The notes below the pieces were generated by a model. It had not been told where the DNA came from and made no database searches. It worked only from the letters and a program-made list of their open reading frames with translations. This document shows positions 33,938 through 46,007 of a stretch of DNA of 64,000 nucleotides, one piece after another (position 1 is the stretch's first letter; each line of letters opens with the position of its first letter). This DNA is from Tachypleus tridentatus (taxonomy: Eukaryota > Arthropoda > Merostomata > Xiphosura > Limulidae). The DNA lies in NCBI RefSeq assembly GCF_004210375.1, contig NC_134825.1:66579558-66643557 (forward strand), read 5' to 3'. The translations under genes were made by a program, and so were the position numbers.

Positions 33938-34205
33938 TTTCAAGTGGACAATAACAGTGATTAAAGAGAAAAATAAAACTGTTTCTCTATAAATGATTCA
34001 TTGTGTTCTTAAATTGAGAAAATTTTAATAAGTTGATGAATTGAGTAACATGTTTTTAATATTCCATTCTAATATGTAAAATTGGATAACAGTTTACTGT
34101 AGTCCTTCATATTTTCAGCCTGAACTACACTTTATACAGTGCAAGATTCAGTCATTGTAACACCTAATTTAAAACTGATGATCAGATGGTAGACAACAAG
34201 TCAAC

Positions 34206-34270
34206 AGCATTCGTCACCCACATGACCGCTTGTAAGCGAATAGTGGGATTGTCTGCAATGATTATAATTT
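34206..34270 (-). repeat. SINE core fragment, main family
   Basis: - strand 'caatcccactattcgctta' followed by 'gcggtcatgtgggtgacga', a diverged piece of the central core. Head and tail are absent. Confidence 0.6.
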
Positions 34271-34472
34271 GGTAATATATTTCATTGTTGGGCGGATTTT
34301 TTGGAATACATGGTAAAATTAACACAAAGTACAGTCCACGTGATAATAACAAATTAATCAGTTTCTTTCATAGTGTTTACTACTCGTTACGTTTACCTCA
34401 ACGAAAGTTGTAGGCCAAAATTCACAAACAAAATAAAATAAACTCTGAAACTAATGTAGGCCTAATATAATA

Positions 34473-34560
34473 ACAATGTTTAATAGGAATATACTAGCGC
34501 AGATAGCCCTCGCGTAGCTTTACGCGAAACTTAAAAAACAACGTTTAATAGGAATATACT
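34473..34560 (+). repeat. 5'-truncated SINE stub with 23-bp target-site duplication
   Basis: Only 42 bp of SINE tail (34,496-34,537: 'gcgcagatagccctcgcgta' then 'cgcgaaacttaaaaa') lies between direct repeats at 34,473-34,495 and 34,538-34,560. The repeats share 'gtttaataggaatatact' and differ at one base in 23. This is the footprint of LINE-type target-primed insertion that aborted early. Confidence 0.92.
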
Positions 34561-36517
34561 CGATTGACAACAAACCTAACTGACTTAATAATTAACATTA
34601 CATGACCATTCTTCTCTCGATCAACAATTACTAGATCTTTTGCCACTGATCAATAACTTCTCAATAAATACTTCATTAACTTTTTATACATTGATTACTC
34701 ATACTTGTAAACAATATACCTTCATGTAGACATTAATCGAAATTACTAGATTCATTACGTCATCGTGAACTTTCTAGAAATTCCAGAACAGAAAATATAG
34801 ATTGTATTCAGCAGAATATTGCGGACTAAATATGAGACCTTTCAATCTCCAGTCTGTCTCTAGTCACTATGATTACACCTTTCCCATTCATTGATAAATT
34901 TTATAATCATTTTTGATAACTGAAGAGTGACTGAGTATTTAAAATGCAGTATTGTAACTTCATGCATTTTCACCTGAACTCTATAGTGCCAGAAAATAAC
35001 ACATATACACCCCCATGAATTTCATTCCTTGTATTTAAATATTGTATAACTGAAACAAAACAACTCAAATTAAACTTTGTGTACATTCTAAGAGACAAAT
35101 TAGAATAAGTGAGGCAAATAAATCAGATACTTTGCTGACCTAATTTTATGTATGCATAGCAGCATTGATAAATCATAAAATGTGATGGTTTTATCACGAA
35201 AATAAATTTCAGGAAACGTTCGCCTGCTTATCTTGTATGACGGCTTTTGATTCAATTACTAAAAATATATATACACGTTATCAAACACACACACATATAC
35301 AGGATTATCAAAAACTGCACGTGTTCTAGGGCTATATATATATATATATTACCTGACGTACATCATCTCAATTCACACTTTCACATATGTATTTACACAC
35401 GCACGTTTTCTTCTTTTCCTCCTCAACCAAAACTAGGACCTAATGTATTATATTGTGAAAGCTCAAAGTAAGAACAAAAAGAGTTAGTATGAACACTATC
35501 TGTACAGACAGAAGCCATATGTGTAACTCAAGTGGGAAATATATTTACCCCAGCTAACACCATTAATTGATAACTCTGTGTTCAGATATCACTAGATATG
35601 CTATTTAACCAACCGTGGCATATTTAGCTATATTCATTATATTACGCCCAAGTCATGCTTCGATTGTCAATTCAAAATTGACAGTTTAGAATTATTACTT
35701 GATCAATACGTCCCTTTCATCAGTAACAGGAAGTACACGATGATAACAGAGAAAAATTAAGTTTTTTTTTAAAGGTAATTTTTAATTCAAGCATGTGTTG
35801 AGTCTTGCATACGGAATATACAATTCCGAACCTTGTGTACTCGTACACCGTGGTTTTATTTACTGATGTAAAATGAAAGTTCCTATTAATGAAAAATAGA
35901 TAATAATCCAATGACTTTCTGCCTATGCATACGTAAGCAGTTCTTAAGCCTTTTATGTACTACAAACAAAGGGGATAACAAATAAGTACAATAACTTTTT
36001 ATCAAAAAAATTTTTTAGGCATTTTGGATTATCCAAATCAATATTTAGTATTCTACGACGTTATTTTTTTCTCTAAAAATGCTTTATATAGTGTTAGAAT
36101 AAGGATAAGCTGATTATGATTAACAGGTGAGAATGACCAAAGAAGAGAGAATGATAGTTTTCGTCTTTAATAGAGCCAGAAATATTCAAGACTCCAGTCA
36201 GTTTTCACCACATAATTACTTTATTTATCATATTGAACTTCAGTTCAAACTGCTTTCATATTAGTCCAAATCAAGTTGTAGAAATCAGCATATATGTTAT
36301 TCATTTTTGATTGTGATCAACATGTGCAAAAAAATAATTTTAACAGGTAACAGTCCACTATGTCATATGTCTTAAAATTGAATATGCAGCTGAAATAGTT
36401 AACCTGTAGGAGTTACAAATTTTCATTCTTGCTAAATCATTCTGGAAATAAAAATTAACCCCTAAGACATATTTCTATTGTGACTTAAAATCAACCCACA
36501 ATAACATTATTATAACT
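34561..36517. other. Gene-free AT-rich stretch
   Basis: Nothing recognisable except a (TA)n run at 35,331-35,351 and (CA)-rich patches near 35,285. Confidence 0.5.
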
Positions 36518-36630
36518 GCAGTTGTCCTATGGGTAAGCGGTAGGTTTACAGACTTATTAAGCTAAAATTTGGGGTTCGATTTCCTGAAGTGAATGTAGAG
36601 TATATTGTGCAGCTTTACCATATAAAATGA
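36518..36630 (+). repeat. Short tRNA-like SINE, second family, decayed
   Basis: 'gtcctatgggtaagcggtag', 'acagacttattaagctaaaa', 'tggggttcgatttcct', 'tgcagctttaccatataaa'. The order of blocks matches the other copies. Confidence 0.7.
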
Positions 36631-38939
36631 TAATATCATAACAGAAAGCAAGTGACCTTTTCTTTTCCTCATCCACTTTACATGGGCCACTATGAACATT
36701 TAATAGCTGGAAATTCCGAGCTTTATTCATTTCAAAATTGAAATTAAAGCAAAAGCAACGTACTATTTGTGTTATTTATCTCGAATTGCAATTGTGCTCT
36801 AAGGAATTGATAAAACAAACCGTAATAAATGGTTTTTTCGTGACTTGTTTTTCCGCATTTCAGTAACTTTATATGAAAAAGAAAGTTCAACTTAATAATC
36901 TCTCGGTATGTTTTTTATTGTCTTTGACTAGAACTCTATCGTTTTTAGCATATCTATATGTTATAGCTATTGCTGTGATATGATATAAGAAATTTTATTC
37001 GAAAAATCTTATTATTATTCCATTCCTATTTCAAAACAACTGACAAAATATAACTTTTGTTACAAACAAGAAATAACAGTTTGAATGGCATATTCAAACG
37101 ATTTTGGAGTCTCACTGCGTCCATGCCGCCATGTTTAATCATGCTTTTGCTGTCGACTGTGCTTCTTGACAATAGTTCTATAATGTAGTTTCCATTGCAA
37201 AAGGTTCCTTCATAAGGTTGTCATGTTCATTGTATAGTTCTTCCTTTCTGCTTTCCATAATCTGTCCAGTAGACAAGGATGAGTGTTTATCAGCTCCCAT
37301 TTCAACGATTCAGTTGCTCATAAATTCATAAACATTGCACCTGTCTTCATAAGGGATAGATAGCATCGTTTCGTATTTCATTCTCCAGCTACTTAAAGAT
37401 ATGTTCAAGAAGCAACATTTGTACACGTGACTCGTGTTGCTTTTCTAGCTGGGGATTTACTTTGATTATGTTGGGTACTGTTGCCCAAAGCGTTTTGGTG
37501 GTTTTTTGCCACCGACTTTTGCGTTCGTGTGTTCTTACTTGTTAAAGATGCTGCAATTTACTTATCACAATCGGGGCACAACCTGTTACAGATCCACATC
37601 TGGATATTTTTGGTTCCCCAGTTGATCCATATTCAGTTACTTTCCAAAGCAACTAAGTAAAACAGATATCTTCGCCTCGGAAATTCTAAATCTTCGATAT
37701 AAAGGTATCTTAATGGTCAAAATGCCTGAAAATTTTGGGTCGGGATGAGCTATTATGTATCCTTTCCAAAAGCGATACATTTTATTGTGTCATACTACTT
37801 GTTAAATTCCAGACAATGCTTTTCTTTTATTTTTTGGTGAAGTTCAGCACTATGAAATTAGAAACGGCAAGTTCAGATAGCTCCCGAGTAGCTTTGCGCA
37901 GAATTCAAACCAAATATAGAAGAGCATACGCTGTAGAATTAAAATTCATTTCTATATTCCTGTTTTTTCAAGTGCTTATATATTATCATATAATTTTATA
38001 AAAACGTTCCATATACTGAGTATCAGTTCTCATTTTTTTAACGTTGTTTCTAAACAACGATAACACATAGTTGGATGGCCTCTGGTGGTTTATTTGAGAA
38101 ATAATGTTTGAAGTTAATTTGAGTTTTTGAACTTGTAGAAACTCACGTGAGGTGATTATACTTAACGTGTATTGTATTTTTAGTTTATTGTAATTCCTAT
38201 GTATACTTAATATCTCTTATTAATGTTAGATTTATTTATGTTGAATACAGTGTTACCTTATGTAAGGATGACGTTTATGTTGCAGACTTACTAACTTTTT
38301 GTATTATTGTGAAGGATTATTAATATCGTAAATTGTATTTTGAAACACCTTTAAGTTAGTTTTTTATGAATATTATTTGCAAGTGCTAAACTTCATTCAA
38401 CTTTTAGTTTCAAGATAAACAGGTTAAAAGAGAAAAATGTGACAGGAAATATCAGACCTTATGTCTGGTTAGTAATGGGCTTACTAAAGTCGAATGAAGG
38501 AGAAAATAAATGATGAATGTTATAATGATAGTATAAAATTATTAAGATGTTTAAATTGACAGATAGTGAAACTGAAAGTGAGGGTAATTTAAGATATGAT
38601 GGAATATTTTCAAACTTACAACATACAAAAGCGAGAGCTCAACTGAAAGAAAAAAAAATTCATAAAGAGCTCATAAATGGCTGGATGATGGTGTTAAACT
38701 AAGCAGAGTATATTATACTATTAAGTATATTAAAAGTAAGCAAAATGGTAAAAATGGGGATTAAGTACTTAAACTAAATTAAAAACTAAGTTTTTGTTAA
38801 AGGGCATAATGAGTTGTCTTGGAAATTATAAGTTTCCATGTCTTAATTCTGTAGTGTTATCATACTATAATTATGTAGAGTTTGATGAAAGAAAGTTTGC
38901 AAAATCATTTAGTGAAATATAATATTATAAAGTTAAAAG
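36631..38939. other. No clear gene; SINE tail fragment at 37.85 kb
   Basis: A main-family SINE tail lies at about 37,852-37,913 ('cagatagctcccgagtagct'). On the - strand, 37,389-37,525 has a protein-like frame (IIKVNPQLEKQHESRVQMLL) that stops and is not continued; it may be a decayed element. Otherwise the stretch is AT-rich. Confidence 0.4.
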
Positions 38940-39660
38940 AAAATTAACATGGATTCCATAAAGGGAAATTTATCCTTACTAGTCTATAAACATTTTAGAG
39001 GTTGTTACTTGTTTAGCTGGATGAAGAAATAAATTTTGATTAAGTGCCACATGAAAGATTAGCCAAGAAAATCACATTGGGAAAATGTTAAATTGGATTG
39101 GAAGATAGTTGTTATCAATGGAATACAGTAAGTGAAATTGAACCCATACTATTAATCTTAGGTGTCGGTGCTTGGGCCTTTGATTTCTTATATTTACATT
39201 AATGATACCAATATGGGCATAATTAGTAATGTTTGTGGATGACATTAATATTTGGTATTTTTAATTATATAGGATGTTGAAATACTACAAAAGAATGTGG
39301 ATCAATTGGTTAGTTGAATAAATATTTGGCAGGTTACTTTTTATTATAGTAAATGCAAGAAAGTGCATTTGGGTTATTATAATTTGGATCATATATAATA
39401 TCAAGTGGAACCTTCTCTACGGCATAGATGACAAGAAAAATATATTGGCCCAAGCTACTGAAGCAGTTTTCCTTCATTATAAGCAAAGTTAATAGAATTG
39501 TGTATATGTTACATTTTCTGGGATCCCACAGGAAGAAAGCATTTTTGGAGATGTTCTACCCACTTATTGCTCCAAACATTTTGGATCCCCAGTCCCTCCT
39601 CAGTAGACATTCTTTCCTATACGTAAAACCTCAGCTAAGTATTGGAAGTTGTAAAATATA
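38940..39660 (+). pseudogene. CR1-like LINE reverse transcriptase fragment
   Basis: Scattered frames give 'SVLGPLISYIYIND' (RT motif 'GSVLGPLLF...IND'), then a degenerate 'VEILQKNVDQLVS' and 'YSKCKKVHLGYYNLDH' (family 'K..vm.lG..N'). After that comes an open frame with 'SKVNRIVYMLHFLGSHRKKA' and 'FYPLIAPNIL', which fits the region after the RT. Many stops and frameshifts. Confidence 0.65.
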
Positions 39661-39699
39661 ATAATTGATGAGAGGGGTTGATCCATGGAGAGTTTGATC

Positions 39700-40000
39700 T
39701 TGGATCACAAACTATTGTTATTTAATACCAGTAAATATAATAATATTTGTGTACTTCCTGATAGTAATCTATCCATTTGTTCAAATGATCTTAATTTCTT
39801 GCAAAGTGGACAATGATTCTGGAGCCAGTGGTTATTTTCTCATCATTCTGAGAGAAAGATTGGCTACAGTTACTGCCATCTTACTTGCATGCTTTCATGG
39901 AAGCTGGTGAATGCCAACTGGATCTCTACCATTTTAACAGAGCTTGATCTTGGTATTGTTAACCTATCATTGTCAATGACTGAAACTCAACATTAATTAA
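39700..40000 (+). repeat. I-superfamily LINE, endonuclease fragment (copy 5)
   Basis: Matches the end of the endonuclease of the long copy (46,490-46,790). Examples are 'ctgagagagattggct'-like text at 39,850 and, across frames, 'ILREIGYSYCHLTC', 'LSWKLVNANW' and 'TELDLGIVN' against 'LLREIGCVRYHPTC', 'PRWKLDQADW' and 'AELDPAIVN'. It lies between two CR1-like pieces. Confidence 0.7.
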
Positions 40001-40059
40001 TCATACTGTACATTTATATGCTTTTACAATCCTTAAAACTTTGACAAGTTCTCTGATGG

Positions 40060-42640
40060 AGTTAATTATAAATAGCCTATTTTTTTGGCCAACAGATTTG
40101 AGCCCTGGACTATTGGAGAGAAGGAAAATGAAAGAGACAGAGAAGGACATAGATCATAACTTAAGGAAGATATAGTTATTCGTGATTCCTTGACAAGGCA
40201 TATGGATAGGATAGTCTGTGGGGTTCATAGGGAGAAAAGAATTTGATTGTTACCCAGGGGCACAGATGGAGGAAGTAACTGATAGAGCAGGAAATGCAAT
40301 AAAGGAGTCTAACAGAGATGCAGATGTTGTCAGATATACTCCCTAGAGTTAATTGTGGAGATGAAGTTGTAAGTAGATCACTAGAATGAAATGCTATGCT
40401 CAGATCAGTATGTAAGGATAAACGAATTGGCTGATTGGACTTTTGGAATCCATTCAATGGAAGAAGGGAGATTTTTATAATGGCTTGTTAGCATTTAAAT
40501 AGGATAGAGGCTGGCTTATTTGTTAAGGCTATTAACTCAGCTTAAAGGAAAGTTTTAAACTAGGACTAGATAGTGGTGAGGGCCAAGATAAATTATGTGA
40601 AAAGAGTAAGAAACAGAAATGTTTAGCATAAGAAATGAGAAAAGTATTTATCATGATAGGCTAAAAGTATAAAAAAATAGATTACCTTTGAGCACTGCAA
40701 GGAAGGAACGATTTTGATATAGAGGGACTAATTGAAACATGGTTAAATGTAGATGATTTTGATGACACTTTTTTATATATACAGGGCTATAGGTTTTTTT
40801 TTAACAGAATTTAAAGAGGAGGAGGAGGGGAGTGGCTTTATATGTAATACGTGAGTTACATCCTATTGAAGATAATGGCAAGGAGATTAAACCCATTTGG
40901 GTTTCTATTAATAGATAAAAATGGAAAAGACTTTTAGATGGTATCTAATGAAATTTGTAAGAAACTTTACAATGTGGATTGAGATTTCAGCTATTAATGA
41001 AATAATAATAAGGGGTGTTTTAATTTTAGGCATAGGCTGGGAAATGCTTGTCAAATCATGAGGGAGAAAGGTTTTTGTGAACTGTTTAATATAACTTTCT
41101 TCTCTAATTGGTTAAAGAATCTACTAGAAATAATGCTATTTTAGATTTACTGTTAACTTCAAATATGTAAGTGATTTAGAGGGTGAAAATTGGGGAACAT
41201 GGGTATGCAAGCGATCATTGCTTTATTAGGTTTGATGTTTTGCTGCACATGAAGATAAGGAATAATTATATTTTGGTTACAGATTTCAGAAAAGCAAATT
41301 TTTAAGGGATGCAACAAGAATAATCTGTTGTGAATTGCATAGCTGAGTTACTTTGAGAGACTGATCACTTGTGGAAAATTTTTGAAGATAATTTTTTAAA
41401 TATTCAAAGCAAACATATTATAGAAAGCAAAATGTGGCTGCAAGTAAAAAACCAGGTTGGCTCACAAAGGCTACTGGAGACAAAGTTAAAAGCATCACAA
41501 ATTTAAGAATTTAAAATTTTCTGGTATGATGGGAAACTTGTAATAGTATAGAAGATTGAGAAACTTGGTTGAACACAAAATTATGACATCAAAAATAGAT
41601 GTATCAGAAGAGATTGGTTGAAAATAAATATTAACAATAAAAGGATGGGGGTATGACCATTGAGAAATGATAAATAACAGACTTGCATCTGATAATTATA
41701 AGGTAGCAAGGTTATTCTACTTTTTCTTGAGTTTTTACTAATGAATGTTTAAGCAGTATTTCACATCTTGAAAAGTTGATAGGTGGAAACAAGATGATTG
41801 CATTAATTCTGAGCTTATGAAGTAAGAATTTGATAGTTTAAAGAATGATAAGGTTCTTGGGCGAGATAATATTTCTGCAAGGATTTTGAAGGAGACTAAA
41901 GACTGAATGTGCAAGCTATTTACTACTATTTTTGTAAGTCCTAAAATAGTGGTTAGGTACCAGGGAATTGGAAATTAACCATTGTTACTCCTTTTTCTCA
42001 AGGGAGGTGATACAAATTGTCCTAATGACTATTTTTACTAGTTTTACATCATTTGTAGGAAAAGTTTTGGAAGGTGTGAAAAATATGCTTTGCAAAACAA
42101 TTTAACAAAGTTTAGAATTTTATTGGATAATTAACATGGTTTTATTAAAGGAAAATCTTGACTTACAAATCTTTTCATTTCTTTGAAAAGGTTACTGCAT
42201 ATGTAGATGAGGGTATGGATATAGATTTGTTGTAAATGGTTTTTCAGAAAGGTGCCATATAAAAAGCTTGTAAGAAAGTAAAGACACCTCAGGGCTCAGT
42301 CTTTGGGTGCTTGCTTTTTTCAGTTTGCACCAGTGACATGTATGAAAGAGTGGTCAATAAATTATTTCAGTTTGCAGATAATATTAAGATATTGGGTGTT
42401 ACTAGTTGTGAGGATTGTGAAGAGGATGTTGCTGATTTACCAAGGGATTTAGATCATTTTGTGAGTTGGGTAAATAAATGGCATGTGAGTTTTAATTTTA
42501 AATAAATGCAAGACAATGCTTGTGGGTTATCATAATTTGAATTATAAGTATAATTTGGATGGAAGTAATGATAAGTGTTGTGAAAGAAGGGGATCTTGGT
42601 ATAATAGTTAATCAGTCTCAAAGTGATGTTTATTATAATT
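40060..42640 (+). mobile_element. Decayed CR1-like LINE with esterase-type ORF1
   Basis: Three domains are found in order. First, an ORF1 SGNH/GDSL-esterase-like region at 40,150-40,560 ('VIRDSLTRHMDRIVCGVHRE', 'PFNGRR', 'HLNRIEAGLF'-type). Second, an endonuclease at 40,690-41,240 ('IIGLTETWLNVDDFDD'-like; 'GGVALYVIRELHPIEDNG'). Third, an RT at 41,810-42,600 ('FIKGKS', a frame with 'KLFQFADNIKILGVTS' where the catalytic FADD has become FADN). Frameshifts and stops are frequent. The 5' and 3' ends are not resolved. Confidence 0.75.
42311..42505 (+). pseudogene. CR1-like RT fragment containing the altered FADD box
   Basis: A 64-codon open frame, 'CTSDMYERVVNKLFQFADN' then 'EDVADLPRDLDHFVSWVNKW', is the region of RT motif C and beyond. 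The second aspartate of the catalytic pair is replaced by asparagine, so even an intact copy would be inactive. Confidence 0.7.
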
Positions 42641-43189
42641 TTAGAAATTGTACCTGGTATTGGTGTATTTGTAACTACAGTTGTTGATTTGTTATGTTAT
42701 TTCATTAATGTAGGTATTATAAATTCTCATTGATCTTTGGATTGTGCTATGTTAATTTGAAAACAGGAACTTTAATACATTATATAATGTACCTTTTGTT
42801 ATTTCTTATTGCATATATTTATTAGATATTACTATTGTGTACATACCCCAGTCATAACCTTAAGAGATTAAACATTACTGTAGCACATGAAAACTTGTGA
42901 CTATAGCGATAATTTGTGAAATGAATTTATGGATTTTGAGTATTCAGTGACTAATTATTATATCACAGGCTTTTGTGCTAAAATTATATAGGGCATACAA
43001 CAGGAAAAATGCAACTAATAGTGTTTGAAAAAATCAGAAGACATTTTTAAAGAAGAGAGCCTCATGTTCAATCCTATGAATCATTGGGATAGTTTCCTCT
43101 TTTCATTTTCTTATTGGTCATTTTTGACTAAACCATCTCTTAGCTTTTGTCATCTTGGTTGTTAAGACATAGGCCAAAAAGAAAAAATT
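42641..43189. other. Gene-free AT-rich stretch
   Basis: Nothing recognisable. Confidence 0.45.
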
Positions 43190-43665
43190 GCCCTCTTCAC
43201 CATGATTGTTTTTAATGAACATGTTTCAACTCATTTTTGTTCCAAATTTTTATTGATGATCTGATATCAAGTGAGTTTGCTCTACTATGCTTTTCTGTAG
43301 CTCTGTTGTTGCTCACAGGATCCCTTCTAAACATTTAGTGTTCACTGCCAAGTTGTTTGAAATCTCGCATGTTTTGGATCTTGTAAAAAAAAGGTGGTTA
43401 TTACACTTAGTGTGCTGTATATATTGATTTGTTTAGCTCTTTGGAGATCCTGAGATCAAACATCAGTTTTCACCCAGTTTTCTTGGGTATTTGAAAACAA
43501 ATGGCCAGTATTTATAATATTCTCCTTCAATTTTCTATATTTCTGTGCATGTCAGAGCACAATGAAACAAAATTGTTGACACAACAGCCAGATCAACCTC
43601 TTCTGACAACATAATATCTTTGACTGTTCCTTATTAGGGTTTCAAGCCTGTTATCAATGTAAGAC
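43190..43665 (+). repeat. I-superfamily LINE, RNase H fragment (copy 4)
   Basis: Corresponds to about 48,790-49,230 of the long copy. It contains 'VVAHRIPSKHLVFTAKLFEI' against 'VVAHRIPSTGFVFTAELYAI'. The catalytic glutamate of RNase H has become lysine (TAEL to TAKL). Old and fragmentary. 43,666-44,316 shows nothing further that is certain. Confidence 0.75.
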
Positions 43666-44904
43666 TGGCAGTCTAGTTTATACAGTATTTAGAAGGATAA
43701 GTTGTCCATCCTCATGAGACTTCAAACTGTCCACAATTTTATTACACATCATGTATTCCAAGGGAACAACCAGCTATGATATTGAGAGATGGTTTTATTT
43801 TAGAATTAAGTATACTTGTGATGTCCCACTGATTTTGGATGATGCAATTTGTGGCATTGACACTTTCCAAATTGAATTTTTTTTTAGGTACTAGATTTTT
43901 TTAACATTATTGAATTCCACTTTTTTAAAAAGATGTACCAAGTTTTACATTCTTTTACATTTATTTATATATAGAGTAAGGATTTAAGGAGAGCATTTAT
44001 TACGGAAGAAGGATTTAGACTATTAATCTGCAAAACTTCTACTATGGATTCACCTTACAAAAAGTCTTGTTAAAACATTTAGTTTCTTGAATGAAGTTCT
44101 GTGGCATCAAGAAAAAACTTGTGGTAGACTTTTCTAATTGCTTATGTTTTAAGTAAGTAGACCAAAACAACTCTTAGTGTATTAGATGCACAGTAACAAA
44201 ATTTCACTCATATCATACTATGCTAGAATCCACAATCAATAATTTATTGTAATCTTAAGAGACTTCCCTGTTGTAACTTGTTTTCTCAGTCTGAATTAAC
44301 CAATCATAAATATTAAGCCCCTCTGTGTTGAGTCCTGTATGTGGTGAGGGGATCCAGAGAAGGTTCTGTTCTTTCAGTTTACCTCCTCTGGGATATAAAC
44401 ATCCACCCATATGTTTGCTGTGTGTAGTGACCCGTGAAGGAAAGGAGAGGATCCTGGTGGTTGAGGAGTCCAACCCCAACACACCACGTTGGCCTTGAAT
44501 TCCTGTAGACGAGTAGCCTACTGACCCAAGGGTGACCCCCCTTGGGTCAGTCAGCTTGTTGACTTGGGCTAGGGCCAACCAAGTACCAGTGTTGGATGTT
44601 CTCAACAGGTGTTGTGGGCATTGTATCTGATGCTGGTGTTTGAGTATAGTGCTCACAAAAGTTGGGCATTGTTGCAGTGTCTTTGTTTGGTATTGTAGTG
44701 CATCCCCTTGTGGGGCTCCATGGTGGGGGGAGGCAGTGGGCACCAAAATATTCCTTTTTTTATTATGGATCCTCCAAATAAAAACTTAAATAAAATAGTG
44801 AAAAACAGTTCATAGGTAAATGACCACGTCTTGAAGATTCTGAGCAGCAATATTCAACACCTGTAACACCTGTTTTACCCCATTTTTTTATACTACATTC
44901 TCTT

Positions 44905-46005
44905 TCAGACAAACTTTTAGGACAGATATCTCCCTTTTTGATTCAGAAGGTACTTGTTGGCTCTCCAAAGTCAGTAAAGAGACTTTGCTCTGATGACATA
45001 TTGGTGGAAACATCCACATCTCAACACACTGAACTCGTCTTGTATTCAAAGGTGATTGGGTATATACCTATTGAGGTTACACCTCATGCTACTTTGAATT
45101 CATCATGAGGTATTTGAAGAACACCTCTGAGTCAGAGATTTTTGCTGGTTTCTCCACCTAAGGAGTTTCTGCAGTGAGGTGCATCTCCACTTGCAAAGAC
45201 GGAGTTACACTGCTGACAAATATCCTCTTTTGACATTTACATCACCACGTGTACCTGCCACCATCAAGGCAGGTTATCTAACTTGCAGGGTACAGCCGTA
45301 CATTCCAAACCCTCTTTGATGTTTCCAATGTCAGAGGTTCGGCCACTCAAAGGCATCCTGTTGTGGTTCCCTAACATGTGCTTGTTGTGGTGGCAATGAC
45401 CACGATGCCTGTGAGTGTCGCACGGACCCACATTGTGTCAACTGCAATGGTTCCCACCCTTCCTACTTTCGTTCTTGCCCAAAATGGTTGGAGGAAAAAG
45501 AGGTGCAGCTTTTGAAAACGACCCATAACATTAGTTATCCTGATGCTCGGAAATTGCTGTCTGCCACTCCATCTCGAACATATGCTGCTGCACTTCATTC
45601 CACAACTACAGTGGGAGTGCAGACAGATCTCTCTGTGCCTCCAAGAGAATCGTTTTCAAAACAAACGAAAAGCTTTTGACCTCCATGGTTAAAAAGGTTG
45701 ATGAATTGACTTCACCCATCTCTGTTCCTCCCATACAGTCCAACAAATCTCGAGATCCACATCCTTCGGTTTCAGATACAGGCATTTCTTCTGATACATC
45801 TTTTTCTCCAACCCCACAATGCAAAACAGTCATTTGTTTGCATCCTCAGTCACTGGAATCCCCTTCCAACAACAAAGATCTGCCCCATCAACCCAGGGAA
45901 GGATCCATGAAGGTCGATAGACCAACTCTGAATAAGGACAGTAAGGAAAAAAGACGTGGTAGTAAACAGAAGGGTTCTCCAGCCACTTCGCCTACCCGTC
46001 ATTAA
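44905..46005 (+). pseudogene. LINE ORF1 (gag-like, CCHC zinc knuckles)
   Basis: A nucleic-acid-binding gag-like protein that would coat the LINE RNA. Its start is decayed. The zinc-knuckle region at 45,320-45,480 reads 'CFQCQRFGHSKASC', 'CACCGGNDHDACEC' and 'CVNCNGSHPSYFRSC': three cysteine/histidine clusters. A TGA at 45,317-45,319 precedes the first knuckle. A frameshift near 45,670 (KQTKSF to LLTSMVKK) leads into the Ser/Pro-rich C-terminal part, which ends in a basic stretch (KEKRRGSKQKGSPATSPTRH) before TAA at 46,003. Confidence 0.85.
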
Positions 46006-46007
46006 AA

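Noticed and set aside
37389-37525. - strand protein-like frame (IIKVNPQLEKQHESR)
   Set aside because: Stops quickly and is not continued in any frame with a recognisable motif. It may be an old repeat but cannot be named.
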